The position numbers were made by a program, and so were the translations under genes. Positions 43,471-54,571 of a DNA stretch of 64,000 bases are shown here, one piece after another (the first letter of the stretch is position 1; every line of letters begins with the position of its first letter). The stretch is from Parastagonospora avenae f. sp. tritici 18332-5. Lineage: Eukaryota > Ascomycota > Dothideomycetes > Pleosporales > Phaeosphaeriaceae. The notes beneath the pieces are model-generated. The model saw only the letters and a program-made list of their open reading frames with translations. It did no database searches and was not told the origin of the DNA. The stretch spans positions 1 through 64,000 of the forward strand of contig JAFJTR010000026.1 in the NCBI GenBank assembly GCA_022559985.1. The letters run 5' to 3'.

Positions 43471-44005
43471 ATGAAGGTCACTCTCGTTCTCTTCGCCACT
43501 GCTGCTGCAGTCATGGCTCAGTCTGTAGACACTGTCTCTGCGACTCAGAGCGGTGTGTGCGAGCCTCACAATGACCACTGGTAAGAACAACTTCTCGTAT
43601 TCTTGAGCGATCGAACTGACAACCACCAGGCACTGTCCAGAGGGCGTCGCCGAGCCCACCACTCCTCCAGCGCTCGTCACACCAACTGGATCCGCTGGAT
43701 CTTCTATCACTTCAGCTGCTTCTCACTCCCACGACGACGACGACCATGACCACGACCATGCAGCCTCTGGTGGATCAACATGCTCCCCGCATGGCGACCA
43801 CTGGCATTGCCCGGCCGGCGTCGCTGAGCCTACGACCCCACCTGCAGCTGTCGCAGCTTCTGCCTCTGCTTCAACTACCAGGGCCAGTGGCTCTGCCGCC
43901 GGTGCTTCAGCGGCTCCTTCCACGCCACAGTCAACTGGTGCAGCTGCCAAACTTGCAACTGGTGCCCTTGCAATTCTCGGAGCTGTTGGTGCTTGGATCT
44001 TGTAG
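43471..44005 (+). CDS. Small secreted His/Asp-rich GPI-type protein with duplicated motif
   Basis: Two exons, 43471-43580 and 43630-44005, split by a 49-bp GTAAGA...CCAG intron with a CTGAC branch site; 161 residues, frame sums agree. Residues 1-16 are a signal peptide (MKVTLVLFATAAAVMA). A motif C-x-P-H-x-D-H-W-H-C-P-x-G-V-A-E-P-T-T-P occurs twice, at about 31 and 87, and between them lies an H-S-H-D-D-D-D-H-D-H-D-H run. An Ala/Ser/Thr-rich stretch follows, then a C-terminal hydrophobic segment (LATGALAILGAVGAWIL) as in GPI-anchored proteins. Paired Cys and dense His suggest metal binding at the cell surface; that is inference. Intron position falls inside the first repeat motif. Confidence 0.8.
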
Positions 44006-45452
44006 ACGGAGCGTATCGCAAAAGTTGGAGGGGGATTTCGTTGCTTCTGCACCGTCGTGGTCTAGTATGCCGAGACCTACACTGTATATAGAAATGATAC
44101 ACACGCTCAACTAGGTTTGGGAATGTCCCAGACATATAATGAAAAATAATATACCATGCGGCGTGTTAGTTCGGCCATATGCACATAGTCTGGATGCAAC
44201 GCGTGAAATGCGATGCGCCGCGGCTGACAAAATGACTGCAAATACACGGGATCGCGATAATGCTGGAATATGAGCGCTGACATTGAGCGTGCAGGCGGAG
44301 CTTGAAGATTACCTCCAGACAGTGTGAATTCTATCGTTGTCTTTGGTATCCCTATCTTTGAGTTGACAATGCGCGGGGAAAGGGAAGCAACATGCAATTC
44401 AGCATGTTCATAGTGAAACGATTCGCCATCAGAGCATCGTAAATGTACCGATGGTCAGTAGTGGCTAAGTTTGTTTGTGTTATTATGTTGCGGTGGTAGC
44501 GCGCATGAATCCTCGGCTTTTTTGGCGACAAAAAGGGGTTATGTACAACATTAACAAGATGGAGAGATTGAAGGATGATTTTGGTGCAAGGCCATTGTAG
44601 CGCGAGAGCGGAAGTCAGATCCGGTGTCGCGCGGCCTGCTCTGAATAGGCAAATTCGAAAGAACAGCCCCCGACTCTTCAGCACGCCTACTTCTCGCATC
44701 GATGTACTATCTCCCAGCAACATTACTATCTTCTGTTAAATAGAAACTTCCATTATCGCCTCCATCTCCGGTAAACGTCCCTAGAAGTCGAATTGAGCAA
44801 ATCTCGATGACCCAGGAGTCAGAAATCGCGCACTTTGAGGGGCAAGAACGTTCAGTTTGACTTTGACTTTTCCATCGACATATAGTACCCGCCAGTTCAA
44901 ATGATGCAAGACTAAAATCCATCGACCCTTGGTCTGGGCAGTACGCACACCGCTTACTATCTACCCACAGGCCAAATTCTTCCGCTTTGCATCTAGTACA
45001 ACAACAATCTTCGCATACATCCTTCAACTCGTAAAGCAGAATGTAACCTGCCTCTCTCAAGTTCAAACTTCCTCATTCGGCCATACCCAAGGTCTTTCGA
45101 TGATCTTGGCATCCGGGATGTTGTGCAATAAAGAGCTATGATCGCCGTGCTATTCCTGGTTGGCAATCTAAAGTGGAGACCACTATCGAACTTCAAGTAC
45201 CGGGAAACTTTCTTTTGGTATGGAGAAACTCTGAATACGATCCAAGGCCTTGTATCTAAGGTGAAGTAGCTGCGATAAGTGAAGTCATGCGCAATCATGC
45301 AATGTAGCAATAACACCAAGGTTATCGAGAGATACGATGAGCTGGGTCGGCAGATAGTCTGGCGCATACATGTATAACTGGTGAATCGCTCGACAAAGAG
45401 TCGCATTCCAACCGATCCAAGTCCACTCCCTCAACACGTCTAATTCACCAAG
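44006..45452. other. Intergenic with one doubtful Cys-rich ORF
   Basis: About 1.4 kb. A minus-strand frame at 44707-45066 encodes a Cys-rich piece (C-E-D-C-C-C-T-R-C...C-A-Y-C) with no known motif and no ATG-supported exon structure. Could be a small gene or chance. Otherwise only flanking regulatory sequence is expected. Confidence 0.35.
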
Positions 45453-46388
45453 ATGAAATCCACAGTCGCTTCACTTCTTGCCTTCAGCAGCACCGCGCTC
45501 GCTCACGGCGGCGTCACTCGCTACACGATAGATGACAAAACCTACGATGGGTAAGCGCAGACTTCTGCTCTGCCATCATGCATTCAAATTAACAATCTCA
45601 AAGTTACAAGTGGGCCAGCCCTTACGAGAGCCAGAACGACCTGATTCAACGCACCTGGCACCAAGACCCGCACAAAGACGCAACCTCCAGCAACATGACC
45701 TGCAACTACCACGGCACCACCGTTCCCGGCGCATACCACGCCCCCGTAACAGCCGGCAGTACCATCTCCGCAGCCTGGAACCAGCTCAGCTTCGGGTGGG
45801 TGCACGACGTCGGCCCCATGATGGCATACATGGCAGCTTGTGGCGAGGACTGCAGCACCACCAACATCGCTGAGTTAGAGTGGTTCAAGATTGCTGAGGA
45901 GGGTTTGCGACCCGGCTTTGCAGTTGGAGACGACGGAGCATGGTTCCAGTATGATATTTGGGAGGACAACATTACGGATCATTGGAATGTTACTGTGCCG
46001 AAGAGCTTGAAGCCTGGAAAATACATGATCAGGCATGAGATTATCAACTTAGAACTGAGCCCGGCGCAGTTCTATCCGAATTGTGCGCAGTTGGAGGTTA
46101 GTGGCGAGGGTGAGGCTGTGCCAAGTGCGGAATACTTGGTCAAGTTTCCGGGTGGGTACAAGATGACTGGTAAGTGATGTGCTTCAGTTGATGCGCGACT
46201 AGACGATTGATGCTGACTCGAGCACTAGATCCCGGCATCGCAATTGCAGGGACGGTGAACCAAGACAAGGTCACAAAGGCAAGCAAATGTTTAATTTTGC
46301 GATCGATGCTTATCGCACCAGTGAAATTGTTTACTGACTTTGCGATTAGAGCTATACGGTGCCAGGCCCCAAGGTGTGGACAGAGTAG
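45453..46388 (+). CDS. AA9 lytic polysaccharide monooxygenase
   Basis: Four exons, 45453-45550, 45604-46169, 46229-46278 and 46350-46388; introns 53, 59 and 71 bp; 250 residues, frame sums agree. Signal peptide 1-17, then His18 as the mature N-terminal copper-binding His (ALA/HGGVTRY). The second His of the copper brace is in G-W-V-H-D-V-G-P-M-M-A-Y-M-A, at residue 100 (mature 83), and the axial region A-Q-F-Y-P-N-C-A-Q follows. It ends S-Y-T-V-P-G-P-K-V-W-T-E, typical of the family. No CBM1. The enzyme oxidatively cleaves cellulose outside the cell. The third intron starts GC rather than GT (GCAAGC...TTAG), the only GC-AG intron found in the window. Intact. Confidence 0.92.
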
Positions 46389-46760
46389 TTCTCACAAGAC
46401 ACAACGGCTAGCAGGGGGTGGTGTTGACTGAGGTTGCTGACCACCAACTCTGTCTTGAAACAGGCCGTTGCTGCGTTGTAGGCTGCATGTAAAGTCTCCA
46501 GAAGATACCCCAGGTCGAGAATGATCAAGAAGAAGATCTGATTATGCAATTAGCAAATCCCAGTCACAAAGATACAATAATTCATGCAATTCTTCCTGAG
46601 TCCTGTCTCACCCTTCAATTACGGTTCGACAAGCTATTGCATCTCCTTCTGCTGTGCCTGCTGTGCCTGCTGTGCCTGCTGTGCCTGCTGTGCCTGCTGT
46701 AACTGTTGCTCCGCCTGCACGAGCATAATTTTGTGCTTGTATATTGATGTCCCAGCGCAG
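46389..46760. other. Short intergenic with a 9-bp microsatellite
   Basis: Contains a perfect run of TGCTGTGCC units (9 bp, about five to six copies) at about 46650-46703. The rest is the 3' flank of the AA9 gene and of the HET pseudogene; the two genes are convergent. Confidence 0.7.
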
Positions 46761-48106
46761 TCATCTTGGATAGTACATTCGCAAACCTTCTGGCGTCTTC
46801 CTACATACAGGCAAGGGTACATTTAAGCGTGCAAGCCAAAGACAATATCGCTCCGCCAACCATTTTGACTCGTCGCAATAAACGTAGTACCTCTTGTCAA
46901 GGAAGTCATACCACCAATGTTCGCTAGGAACACTTTCAAACCCCATGCCAGTCATGACATGTATTCCGTTGTTGGGAGGCGGGTACCGGTTCATAAAAAC
47001 CGCGTCGAGAAACCTCTTCATGCTTCTCATGTGCAAAGCTGTTCCTCCTATTCGAACAAATTGATTGTGTAGCATATCTAGATGAAGCGCCATTGAAGTC
47101 TTCCCCAATCTTAACTGCTCTTGGCATTTGCGATTCCAGGCGTAGGCAACTACAACCAGGTCTGAGAACACTTCACAGGCTGTCTTGTTGTGGTTAACTA
47201 TGATGTACTTCGAAAGCGGATCGATGCAGGACAATAGGCCGTAGACTTTGTCGCGAGGATCCGCACAATCGAACGTGCTATACTTGTCGACATAGGGCAA
47301 TTCAAGCGCACAGGTGCGGGCTCTGCTACTGATACGGATCAGAAACCAGCCTGGAAAGCTTATGCCCACTGCACGAGCGTCCTTGAAATCGTCACCAGGT
47401 ATAGCAACCAGGTGCATCTGACGCCACGAGATCCACACATTGCGTGTCAGCACCCTGACACTCTTGGCAAACAGGACCTCTTGAATGATCCACGGTCGGT
47501 TGAAATACTGGTGTTGCAAAATTTTCGCCAATGATCTCAAGTCTTTCTTTGAACTGAATTGTTTCCCTGCTTCGTAGCACATGCGTGCCGACTCCATACT
47601 TGACCCATCGCCGAGCCATGTAATAACTGAGTTGCTCTATTGGTAGATGCCACTCATGAACTGGGACGTGATTGCTTCGCTCGTCGATGTTCGATTGATC
47701 GATGGATATTTGATCAATCCACAGATATACCTCCGGCTCATCTTCTTTCGGATATTGCTGCAAGTGATAATAAAGATTCTCTCCAACCGTGATATGGCGT
47801 CCTTCGATCTCCACGTTGTGGGACTGGCGTCGGAGGTCCTCATGTATATGACAGAGCAATGTATGCAGGTAATTCGGCGAAGTCGAAGGCCTCAAGCTCG
47901 CAGTGAATTGTGCCCTCTTCTAGCGGAGGACTCGGTTTGATCAGGCGTATTTGCTTCTCATTGGAATTTAGTGGCTTATAATTGTATCGCGGTAGCTTCA
48001 GAGAGACACCATACAGCAAAACTATGATTTGCTGTGATGCTGACCGCGTCAGTTGCTGAAGTTGTCGGGATGAGAGGCATGGCTTCCGTGCCGTAGAAAT
48101 AAACAT
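46761..48106 (-). pseudogene. HET-domain (heterokaryon incompatibility) protein pseudogene
   Basis: HET landmarks in order on the minus strand: P-A-Y-I-A-L-S-Y-T followed by TGA where the domain always has Trp (S-Y-T-W-G), then after a one-base shift GRHITVGENLYYHL, Y-L-W-I-D-Q-I-S-I-D-Q with the D-x-x-C/S-I-x-Q core, another one-base shift after N-H-V, G-I-Y-Q then TAG, VITWLGDGSSMESARM, NRPWIIQEVLFAKS, and D-P-R-D-K-V-Y-G-L-L. The intact C-terminal frame runs 47597-46761. TGG to TGA and CAG to TAG both fit RIP-type change. HET proteins trigger incompatibility cell death; this copy cannot encode a whole HET domain. Confidence 0.8.
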
Positions 48107-48961
48107 CAGCGGGGTTCAGTGACCGCGCTGTACAACGTGGTGACATCCTTATGTGATCCCCATGATCCAATGATGTGTCTCACTGATCATTATTTCGTTT
48201 CAACTGGTCCACAACGGAGGCGCTGACACCACTGATGCGCAACTTTGTATGACCCTATACCCACATACCCACTTTGACTATGGAGATTTTATTGATGTTC
48301 CGTATATTGCCCCTCAATTGAATACTCGCCTCGAGAGCTAGCCACTCATCTCACCACCTCAACACCATCCATAGTTTCGCGCTCCTCTTTTCCAATCCTA
48401 CACAAGAAACTGGCTGGAAAATCACCGTACCCTTGATAGGGCTCAGCGGGCGAATGACGAGCGACCATACATGCATGCTGCCCGGAGACCACTTGCAAAG
48501 TTCTGACTAGCGATAGATCTCTCCGTCGGAGAATTAAAGATCGTCTACCGAGATAAGTATGCGCGAGTAGGTTGCTACATAGTGTGGCAACGAGACCCTG
48601 GGCGTCTGCGGCGTCTAAGCCAACCTTGGAACCCCGCAACTAGATAAGCTCCCGAGACCCTTGCAGCTCGCGTGTACAACCTATTTCCGGATATAGCGTC
48701 GGTTTCCAGCGGCCAACGTCAACAGCGGCATTGTTATAAGTAATGGTGTGTTTCTTGCGAAGTGCGGAGAGCTTTGAGATTTGTTTGCCCGCCTCTGAAT
48801 AGTACATTTTCGCTGTTACTTCTTCTCTTCAAGAACAGAATCATACCGTAGTACAGTGGTGGAGCTCGAGCCACGGATCCCCGCATTTCGAAGCTCCTTA
48901 CAGCTATCGCGACTTGCCTTTGATACCCCACATATTTCTTCTCGCAAACAAACAAGTCATA
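48107..48961. other. Intergenic, no gene recognised
   Basis: No open frame of interest; holds the promoter and 5' leader of the transaminase gene. A GCCC/TCGGAG-rich stretch at about 48520-48600 has no clear meaning. Confidence 0.45.
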
Positions 48962-50552
48962 ATGGCTTCACTTCTACGCACAGCAGGTCGCTTCCGGCCA
49001 GCACTCATCAACTCGAATGCTCCGAGAGCGGTCAAGGTCGCGCCGATCGCGCTGCGCAGGCGATATGCGTCCGCAGTAGCGGCCGCCGCCATGCCAGATA
49101 CCAGCGAACAGCCATTCTTCCCAGATGAGCCCGCTGGTCCCATCGTTCAGACCCAGATCCCAGGTCCACAGAGCAAAAAGGCCGTCGAGAGACTGAGTAA
49201 AGTCTTTGACACGCGAAGCTTGAACATGATGGCCGATTACTCTCGAAGCTACGGCAACTAGTACGTACTTGAAGATATCCGTGTAGTGACACTGCTAACA
49301 AATCACCAGCATCGCCGACCTCGACGGAAATGTCCTCCTCGACGTCTACGCCCAAATCGCCTCCATCCCCGTAGGCTACAACAATTCCGCCCTGCTCCTC
49401 GCAGCCACATCCCCCGAAATGGCGTCCGCCATAATCAACCGACCCGCTCTCGGAAACTTCCCCCAGCACGACTGGGCCGACATCCTCGAGTCGGGGATTC
49501 TGAGCGTAGCACCCAAGGGCCTCAACCAAGTCTTTACCGGCCAATCCGGCTCCGATGCCAACGAACTTGCCTACAAAGCCGCCTTCATGTGGCGCCGCCA
49601 ACAAGAGCGCGGCGGCGCAGACGTCGACTTCAGCCCCGCCGACATCTCCAGCAGCATGGACAACAAATCGCCCGGCGCGCCGGACCTCTCCATCCTATCA
49701 TTCAAATCCGGTTTTCACGGCCGCCTGTTCGGTAGTCTGTCGACCACGCGCTCCAAGCCGATCCACAAACTCGACATCCCCGCCTTCGATTGGCCGCAAG
49801 CCCCTTTCCCGACGCTCAAATACCCGCTCTCCGAACACGCGCGGGAGAACGCCGAGGAAGAAGCCCGCTGCCTCGCCGAAACAGAACGCATACTAACGTC
49901 CTTCCACCACCCCGTCGCCGCCATCGTCGTAGAGCCCATCCAATCCGAAGGCGGCGACAACCACGCCTCCGCCTCCTTCTTCCGCAGCCTGCGCGATCTG
50001 ACCAAGCGCCTCAACATCCTCATGATCGTCGACGAAGTGCAAACGGGCGTCGGCGCAACCGGCAAATTCTGGGCCCACGAGCACTGGAACCTCTCCACTC
50101 CACCGGACATGGTGACGTTCAGCAAGAAGGCACAGACCGCGGGGTATTACTTTGGAAACAGCGAGTTGCGGCCGAACAAGCCGTATCGCCAGTTTAACAC
50201 GTGGATGGGAGATCCGGCGAGGGCGATTTTGATGCGCGCGATTATCGGGGAGATTGAGCGATTGGATCTGGTAAGGCACACGGCGGCGACGGGTGACTAT
50301 CTTTTCCAGGGGTTGCAGCGGTTGAGTGAGAAGTTTCCGAATGACTTGCAGAATCTGAGGGGCCAGGGGCAGGGCACGTTCATTGCGTGGGACTGCCCGA
50401 GGCGCGATGAGGTGTTGAAGAAGGCCAAGGCACATGGGGTGAATATTGGAGGTAGTGGGGAGATGGCGGTGCGTCTGAGGCCGATGCTAATTTTCCAGAG
50501 ACATCATGCGGATATGTTGTTGGAGCGGTTGGAGAGAATATTTGCTGCTTAA
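48962..50552 (+). CDS. gatA: 4-aminobutyrate aminotransferase (GABA transaminase), mitochondrial
   Basis: Two exons, 48962-49260 and 49310-50552, with a 49-bp GTACGT...CCAG intron; 513 residues, frame sums agree. The N-terminal 40 residues are basic and lack acids (repeated R/K with A/S/L), a mitochondrial targeting peptide. Class III PLP-dependent aminotransferase motifs follow: QVFTGQSGSDANELAYKAA (phosphate-binding), FKSGFHGRLFGSLSTT, PVAAIVVEPIQSEGGDNHAS, LMIVDEVQTGVGATGKFWAHEHW with the PLP-ring Asp, and T-F-S-K-K-A-Q-T-A-G-Y-Y with the Lys pair at 372-373. The HGRLFGSLSTTRSK and QSEGGD spellings are those of fungal GABA transaminases. It feeds GABA nitrogen and carbon into the succinate shunt. 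Intact. Confidence 0.93.
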
Positions 50553-50997
50553 GTGAACACTACACTTCATGCTTGCAAAACGATTATACATTTCTGAATT
50601 TGGTGACTTGGATGACTTGTTTACTCTCCGAGTATTTGCGTCCTACACCGATTACCATGCATGCAGTTCATTATCATGTAGCAAAACTCTCCCAACTAAT
50701 CCTCGCCCGTCTGACGCTTTTGTACATTGCTCGCACATCGAAAACTCCACTAAGGTAAAACAGATCAATGGAGAGGTATGATCCTGGGCTATGGTGCCAG
50801 GAAACTCCCTCGTGGGTATCATCGTGAAGAAATATCAAGATACCCCAAGTATACGCTAGTAAATCAAATGAGCAATGAAAAGAGACAATCGGTGGTAACG
50901 CCGACGAATGATGAAGACATCTTCGTCTCTGAATGGTGGTGTGCAGGTTTGTACTGCAGGTGGTGTGACAAGCATGCCGTGTGACGGACATGTAGTC
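50553..50997. other. Intergenic, 3' flanks of convergent genes
   Basis: 445 bp between the stops of the transaminase and the lysine-rich nuclear protein. Contains no other gene. Confidence 0.6.
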
Positions 50998-53624
50998 TCA
51001 CTCGCCCTTGTCAAGGTTAATGCGCAAGCTGTACTCGAGCTTTTCTTTCTCGCAGTATTCAGCCAAGAACTTGAGTCCAAAGCGCACGGCCTGAATCGGC
51101 GTCGTGTCGTTGGCAATGGGCAAGAAGTACGGTCCAGACATGCGCGCGCCATTGACCTTCTCAGGCTCCTTGGCGAGCTTTGCATTCGCCTCGCGGCCAG
51201 CAAAAGTCTTCTTGTACATGGACTGAATGTCCTCAGCGGGCAACAAAATCCTGGCGTCCTGGTAATGCTGATTCATCTTGTTCGTGTGATCTGACAGTAT
51301 GGCAAAGTTGGCGGCGAGCGTGGCGTGCTGCTTTGCAAGGTCCGAGTGAGGGAGGTCATGTGGGGAATCGTGGGGTCGCGCAAGCGATGAGCGCTGAGAG
51401 ACGTGTGTGCAGATGGCGGAGGCGATGACGGAGCTGAGGTACGACCGGAGACCGTCGAGATGCTTAAACTCTTTGGTGGTGCGGGCATAGGATAGACAGA
51501 GCGGCAGTAGGGTTTTCCAGGTCCCTTCAACCTCGCCGGCGCGACCGCGGAGGTTCAGCGAAGCATCTTGGGCGTGGTATGCAGCCATGTATGATCTGAT
51601 ACAGTTAGAAAATGTTGAAGATGACAGTTTGAGGTAACTTACAGGATGCACTCCATGTTGGTAACGGCCGCCCGCTTCTCCTCTTGCTTCGGCACGGCTT
51701 TTCCCCCACCTGCCATCAGAATCTTGGTCGCTTCATGCTTAAGGGCGCGTCCCATCTGGTTCAGCTTCATCGAGGTCTGGTTCAGCAGATTGAAGTCGGC
51801 TTGCTTCTTGTCGTTAAGTGGAGCAGACGTAGGACCGCCCTTGCCCTCTTGCTTGACACCAGCTGGGGTAGCAACCGAGCGTCCAGGTGTCGAGTCGTTG
51901 CTGTCTGTCGACGCAGTACGGAGCATGCTCACAGTCTTGTGGTTGTTCTTTGGGGTAGCATACTGCGGTTGGCCCTTTTGCGTGCTCGACTTTGTCGATT
52001 TTGAAGGCGACTTAGTGACTTGCTGCAGGGGTGTGTGCGGCCGATCCTGCGTCGACGCTGCTCTCGGCCGTTTTGAAGGAACTGCTGAGCCCACATCGTC
52101 TTCGGCGCGAGGACGCTTCTCCGCGACCTTGGCGGGTGGGGTGGCAGTTGTAGACTTGATAGTTGGCGTCGAGACGGGTGTAGTGTTGTCCGGCCGGCGC
52201 ACGGCAACCTTGGGGATTGGCTTCTTCTGCTTTGGTTCATCATCGGCAGTTTGTGATTGCGAGCTGGGGAGAGGCTCCTTGACGTCCAGACGCTCTTTCT
52301 TCTGGGCATTGTTCCTCTTGGGTGCTAATTTCAGAAGTTGCGTGACCGTTGACACCTTGGCTTTGGAAAACTTGAGCTTGACCACAAGACTCGGATCAGC
52401 GTCTGCCTTTGAATTTGCATCCTCCTTTGATTCTGCATCTTGCCGTGGCTTCGCATCTTTCTTTGGCTTCGCATCTTCCTTTGGCTTCGCATCTTCCTTT
52501 GGCTTCGCATCTTCCTTTGGCTTCGCATCTTCCTTTGGCTTCGCATCTTCCTTTGGCTTCGTATCTTCCTTCGGTCTTGCGTTGTCCTTCGATTCCTTCG
52601 GTTTTCCTGCTTCGACACGTGGGGACTTGCCGTTCACCTGGACTGTCCGTATCTTTGGCTCCGCCTTGACCGCCTCGGTGGGTTTCTGCGGTTTCTTGCC
52701 GGGCACTGCAAGCGTCTGGCTCTTGCGATCTGTGGACGAAGACGATGCGCTCGATTCTGCGCGCTTGCGCTGTGTCTCCATCTTGTCCAGCTCATTCTGA
52801 ATGATCGAGGGCAGGGTAGGCGAAAGAATGTCTGGGAAACCATGGGGGTTGCCGGATGGAATATTGACGGGCGATAGGAGGGGCGGGAGACCGTGAGGCG
52901 TCCTGTCAGAGCTACCAGACTTGTCAATGTTGATCTTGGACTCGGTAGTATTCGTCTTGCGCAAGGGTGAGCGAGGTCGTTTGGCGGGGCCAGAATCGGC
53001 ATGGCTCGTCTTCGTAGTTGTAGGATTATCGCGCGATCCATCGGCGTGATTATCGCCCTTTCTTTGCAGCTTGGACTCGGCCTTCTGGTCATGTTTGTCA
53101 GACCTCTTGACGCCATTCGTCTGGTCTTGTTTGGCACTTGCTGGTGTAAGGGTCTCTGATGCCTTCTTCGCGCCAAGTGTAGAGGTGCCGTTGGCTGGCT
53201 TCACCTTGAAATTGGCAAGGTTCAGTTTCTTCTTGACGGGGCCGCCGGTGTTGGATGCGCGCGACGCTGGGCGCTCGGGCTCTGGTTCTTCGTCTTCGCC
53301 AGCCTGCAGCTCCAGGCAGTCTTGGCATGGCTCGCGGTAGACATAGGTGCGGTACTGCAGATGCGCCTCGTCGGACTTAAACAGGCGGCCCAGCATCCAC
53401 GCATTGGCCTCTTGCTGGGAATGGTAGTGATATGGGTTCAGCGATGGTGCGGAAAGAATGTAGGGTGTGGGCGACACGGCCGTCTTGATGCGCTTGAAGA
53501 TCTTTTCCATGGCGTCCAAATCTTCTTGGTCATCCTGCGAGAGGTTCTTGCGCTTCAGTGATCGCGTCGTCTCGACTGCGGGCTCAGATCTTTCTGCGCC
53601 CGTCATGGTGGCTACCTCGCGCAT
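50998..53624 (-). CDS. Lysine-rich nuclear protein, possible Ebp1/AFF-like elongation factor
   Basis: Two exons on the minus strand, 53624-51643 and 51595-50998, with a 47-bp GTAAGT...TCAG intron; 859 residues, frame sums agree. Order: a conserved N-terminal block at about 45-115 (SAPSLNPYHYHSQQEANAWMLGR... ending C-Q-D-C), a long disordered Lys/Pro/Ser-rich middle with several basic nuclear-localisation-type runs, a tandem K-P-K-E-D-A tract (about 350-395), and a helical C-terminus (LNQMGRALKHEATKIL then SYMAAYHAQD and GLRSYLSSVIASAICTHVSQ). The ALKHEA...YMAAY pattern resembles the C-terminal homology domain of AFF proteins and fission yeast Ebp1 of the super elongation complex. This is an inference from pattern, not a confident assignment. 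Confidence 0.6.
52451..52575 (-). repeat. 18-bp coding tandem repeat (KPKEDA x6-7)
   Basis: The 18-bp unit TTTGGCTTCGCATCTTCC (plus strand) is repeated about six times with a few variants, encoding a charged hexapeptide repeat in the nuclear protein. All units keep the frame. Such in-frame minisatellites often vary in copy number between strains. Confidence 0.9.
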
Positions 53625-54571
53625 GCTCGGTGATGTGTGGTGTCTGGTGTTGAACCTGTCGCAGGAGGAAAGTAGTGTCTATCGTGGGTGTTTGGCAAAG
53701 GTGGAGGACGCATGAAGGCTGAGCGCAGTGCTGAGGAAAGTAGCGGGGTGGGAGCGGTAGTGGGAGCAAGTCGAGGTGGATGCGGCCAACGGGCGCGACG
53801 CAGGGTGAGAGAAGCCCGTGTGCGTGCGATGCAGCGATTACAGTGCCTGCGATAATAGTAAGCATCGCGGGATATGCATACACCTGCAGCTGGTATGTTG
53901 CCGCCGAATACAGCGTGGTTACTCACAGGTCAGGAATAACTTCAGCCTCCTATACGCGCTTGAGGGCTGACCCGCAAAAGTCCACCATGGCCTGGTCACG
54001 TGTATGCGACCGTCAACTGGCTATTGCGACGCGATCGCAGATGAGGGCCGTCCTTGCGAGTATCTACCTGGGCGAGGGTGAATGATGGGCGTCGTCAGGT
54101 GCTAGGATAGCGGTAGGCGGGATGGGATCGGCGCGTGTGCGCTAATTGGCTACCAGTCGCGATTATCGACTTTGGCCGGGGACCTCGTTCCAATCCTACG
54201 TCATGCCTATAGTAATTGCGTATACCACGCGACACAGGCGGCGTCTATCTGGAGAAATGTATTGTGCGCTGAACACAAGATGCGCATGCTTCTACGGCTG
54301 GTGAGCCGCCTGTCGCACCTTGTTCCAGCGATTGACTTTGGTGGAACACTGCGACATATGCAGGGGGCTTACTCATGAATGAGTCGACTGCTGCTGCTGC
54401 TACAATTGCATTGTCTGGCACGTAAGGCACGTTTACACATGTTCCAAATATTCGTTTATTTTTCCCGCGAAATATAATTTCTAGGAACAGAATTGTCATG
54501 ACCCCCAGGAAACTGTTCAACTCCAAGGTTACAGAAGTTCAATGCTGCCACCCCCTGAACGAATGCCCATC
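53625..54571. other. Intergenic, no gene recognised
   Basis: Promoter of the lysine-rich protein gene (left) and 3' flank of XRCC4 (right). GCGACGC and CACGTGT words at about 53980-54030 are the only notable short motifs. No gene seen. Confidence 0.5.

Noticed and set aside
44707..45066. Small Cys-rich secreted protein
   Set aside because: Cys-rich, but no signal peptide or ATG-supported start; kept only as a doubtful note.
52451..52575. Mobile or regulatory repeat
   Set aside because: All units are in frame within the coding sequence and encode a charged hexapeptide; it is a coding minisatellite.
51646..52800. Long plus-strand open frame of 384 codons
   Set aside because: It is the antisense shadow of the lysine-rich nuclear protein, whose frame, splice sites and N-terminal conserved block are on the minus strand.
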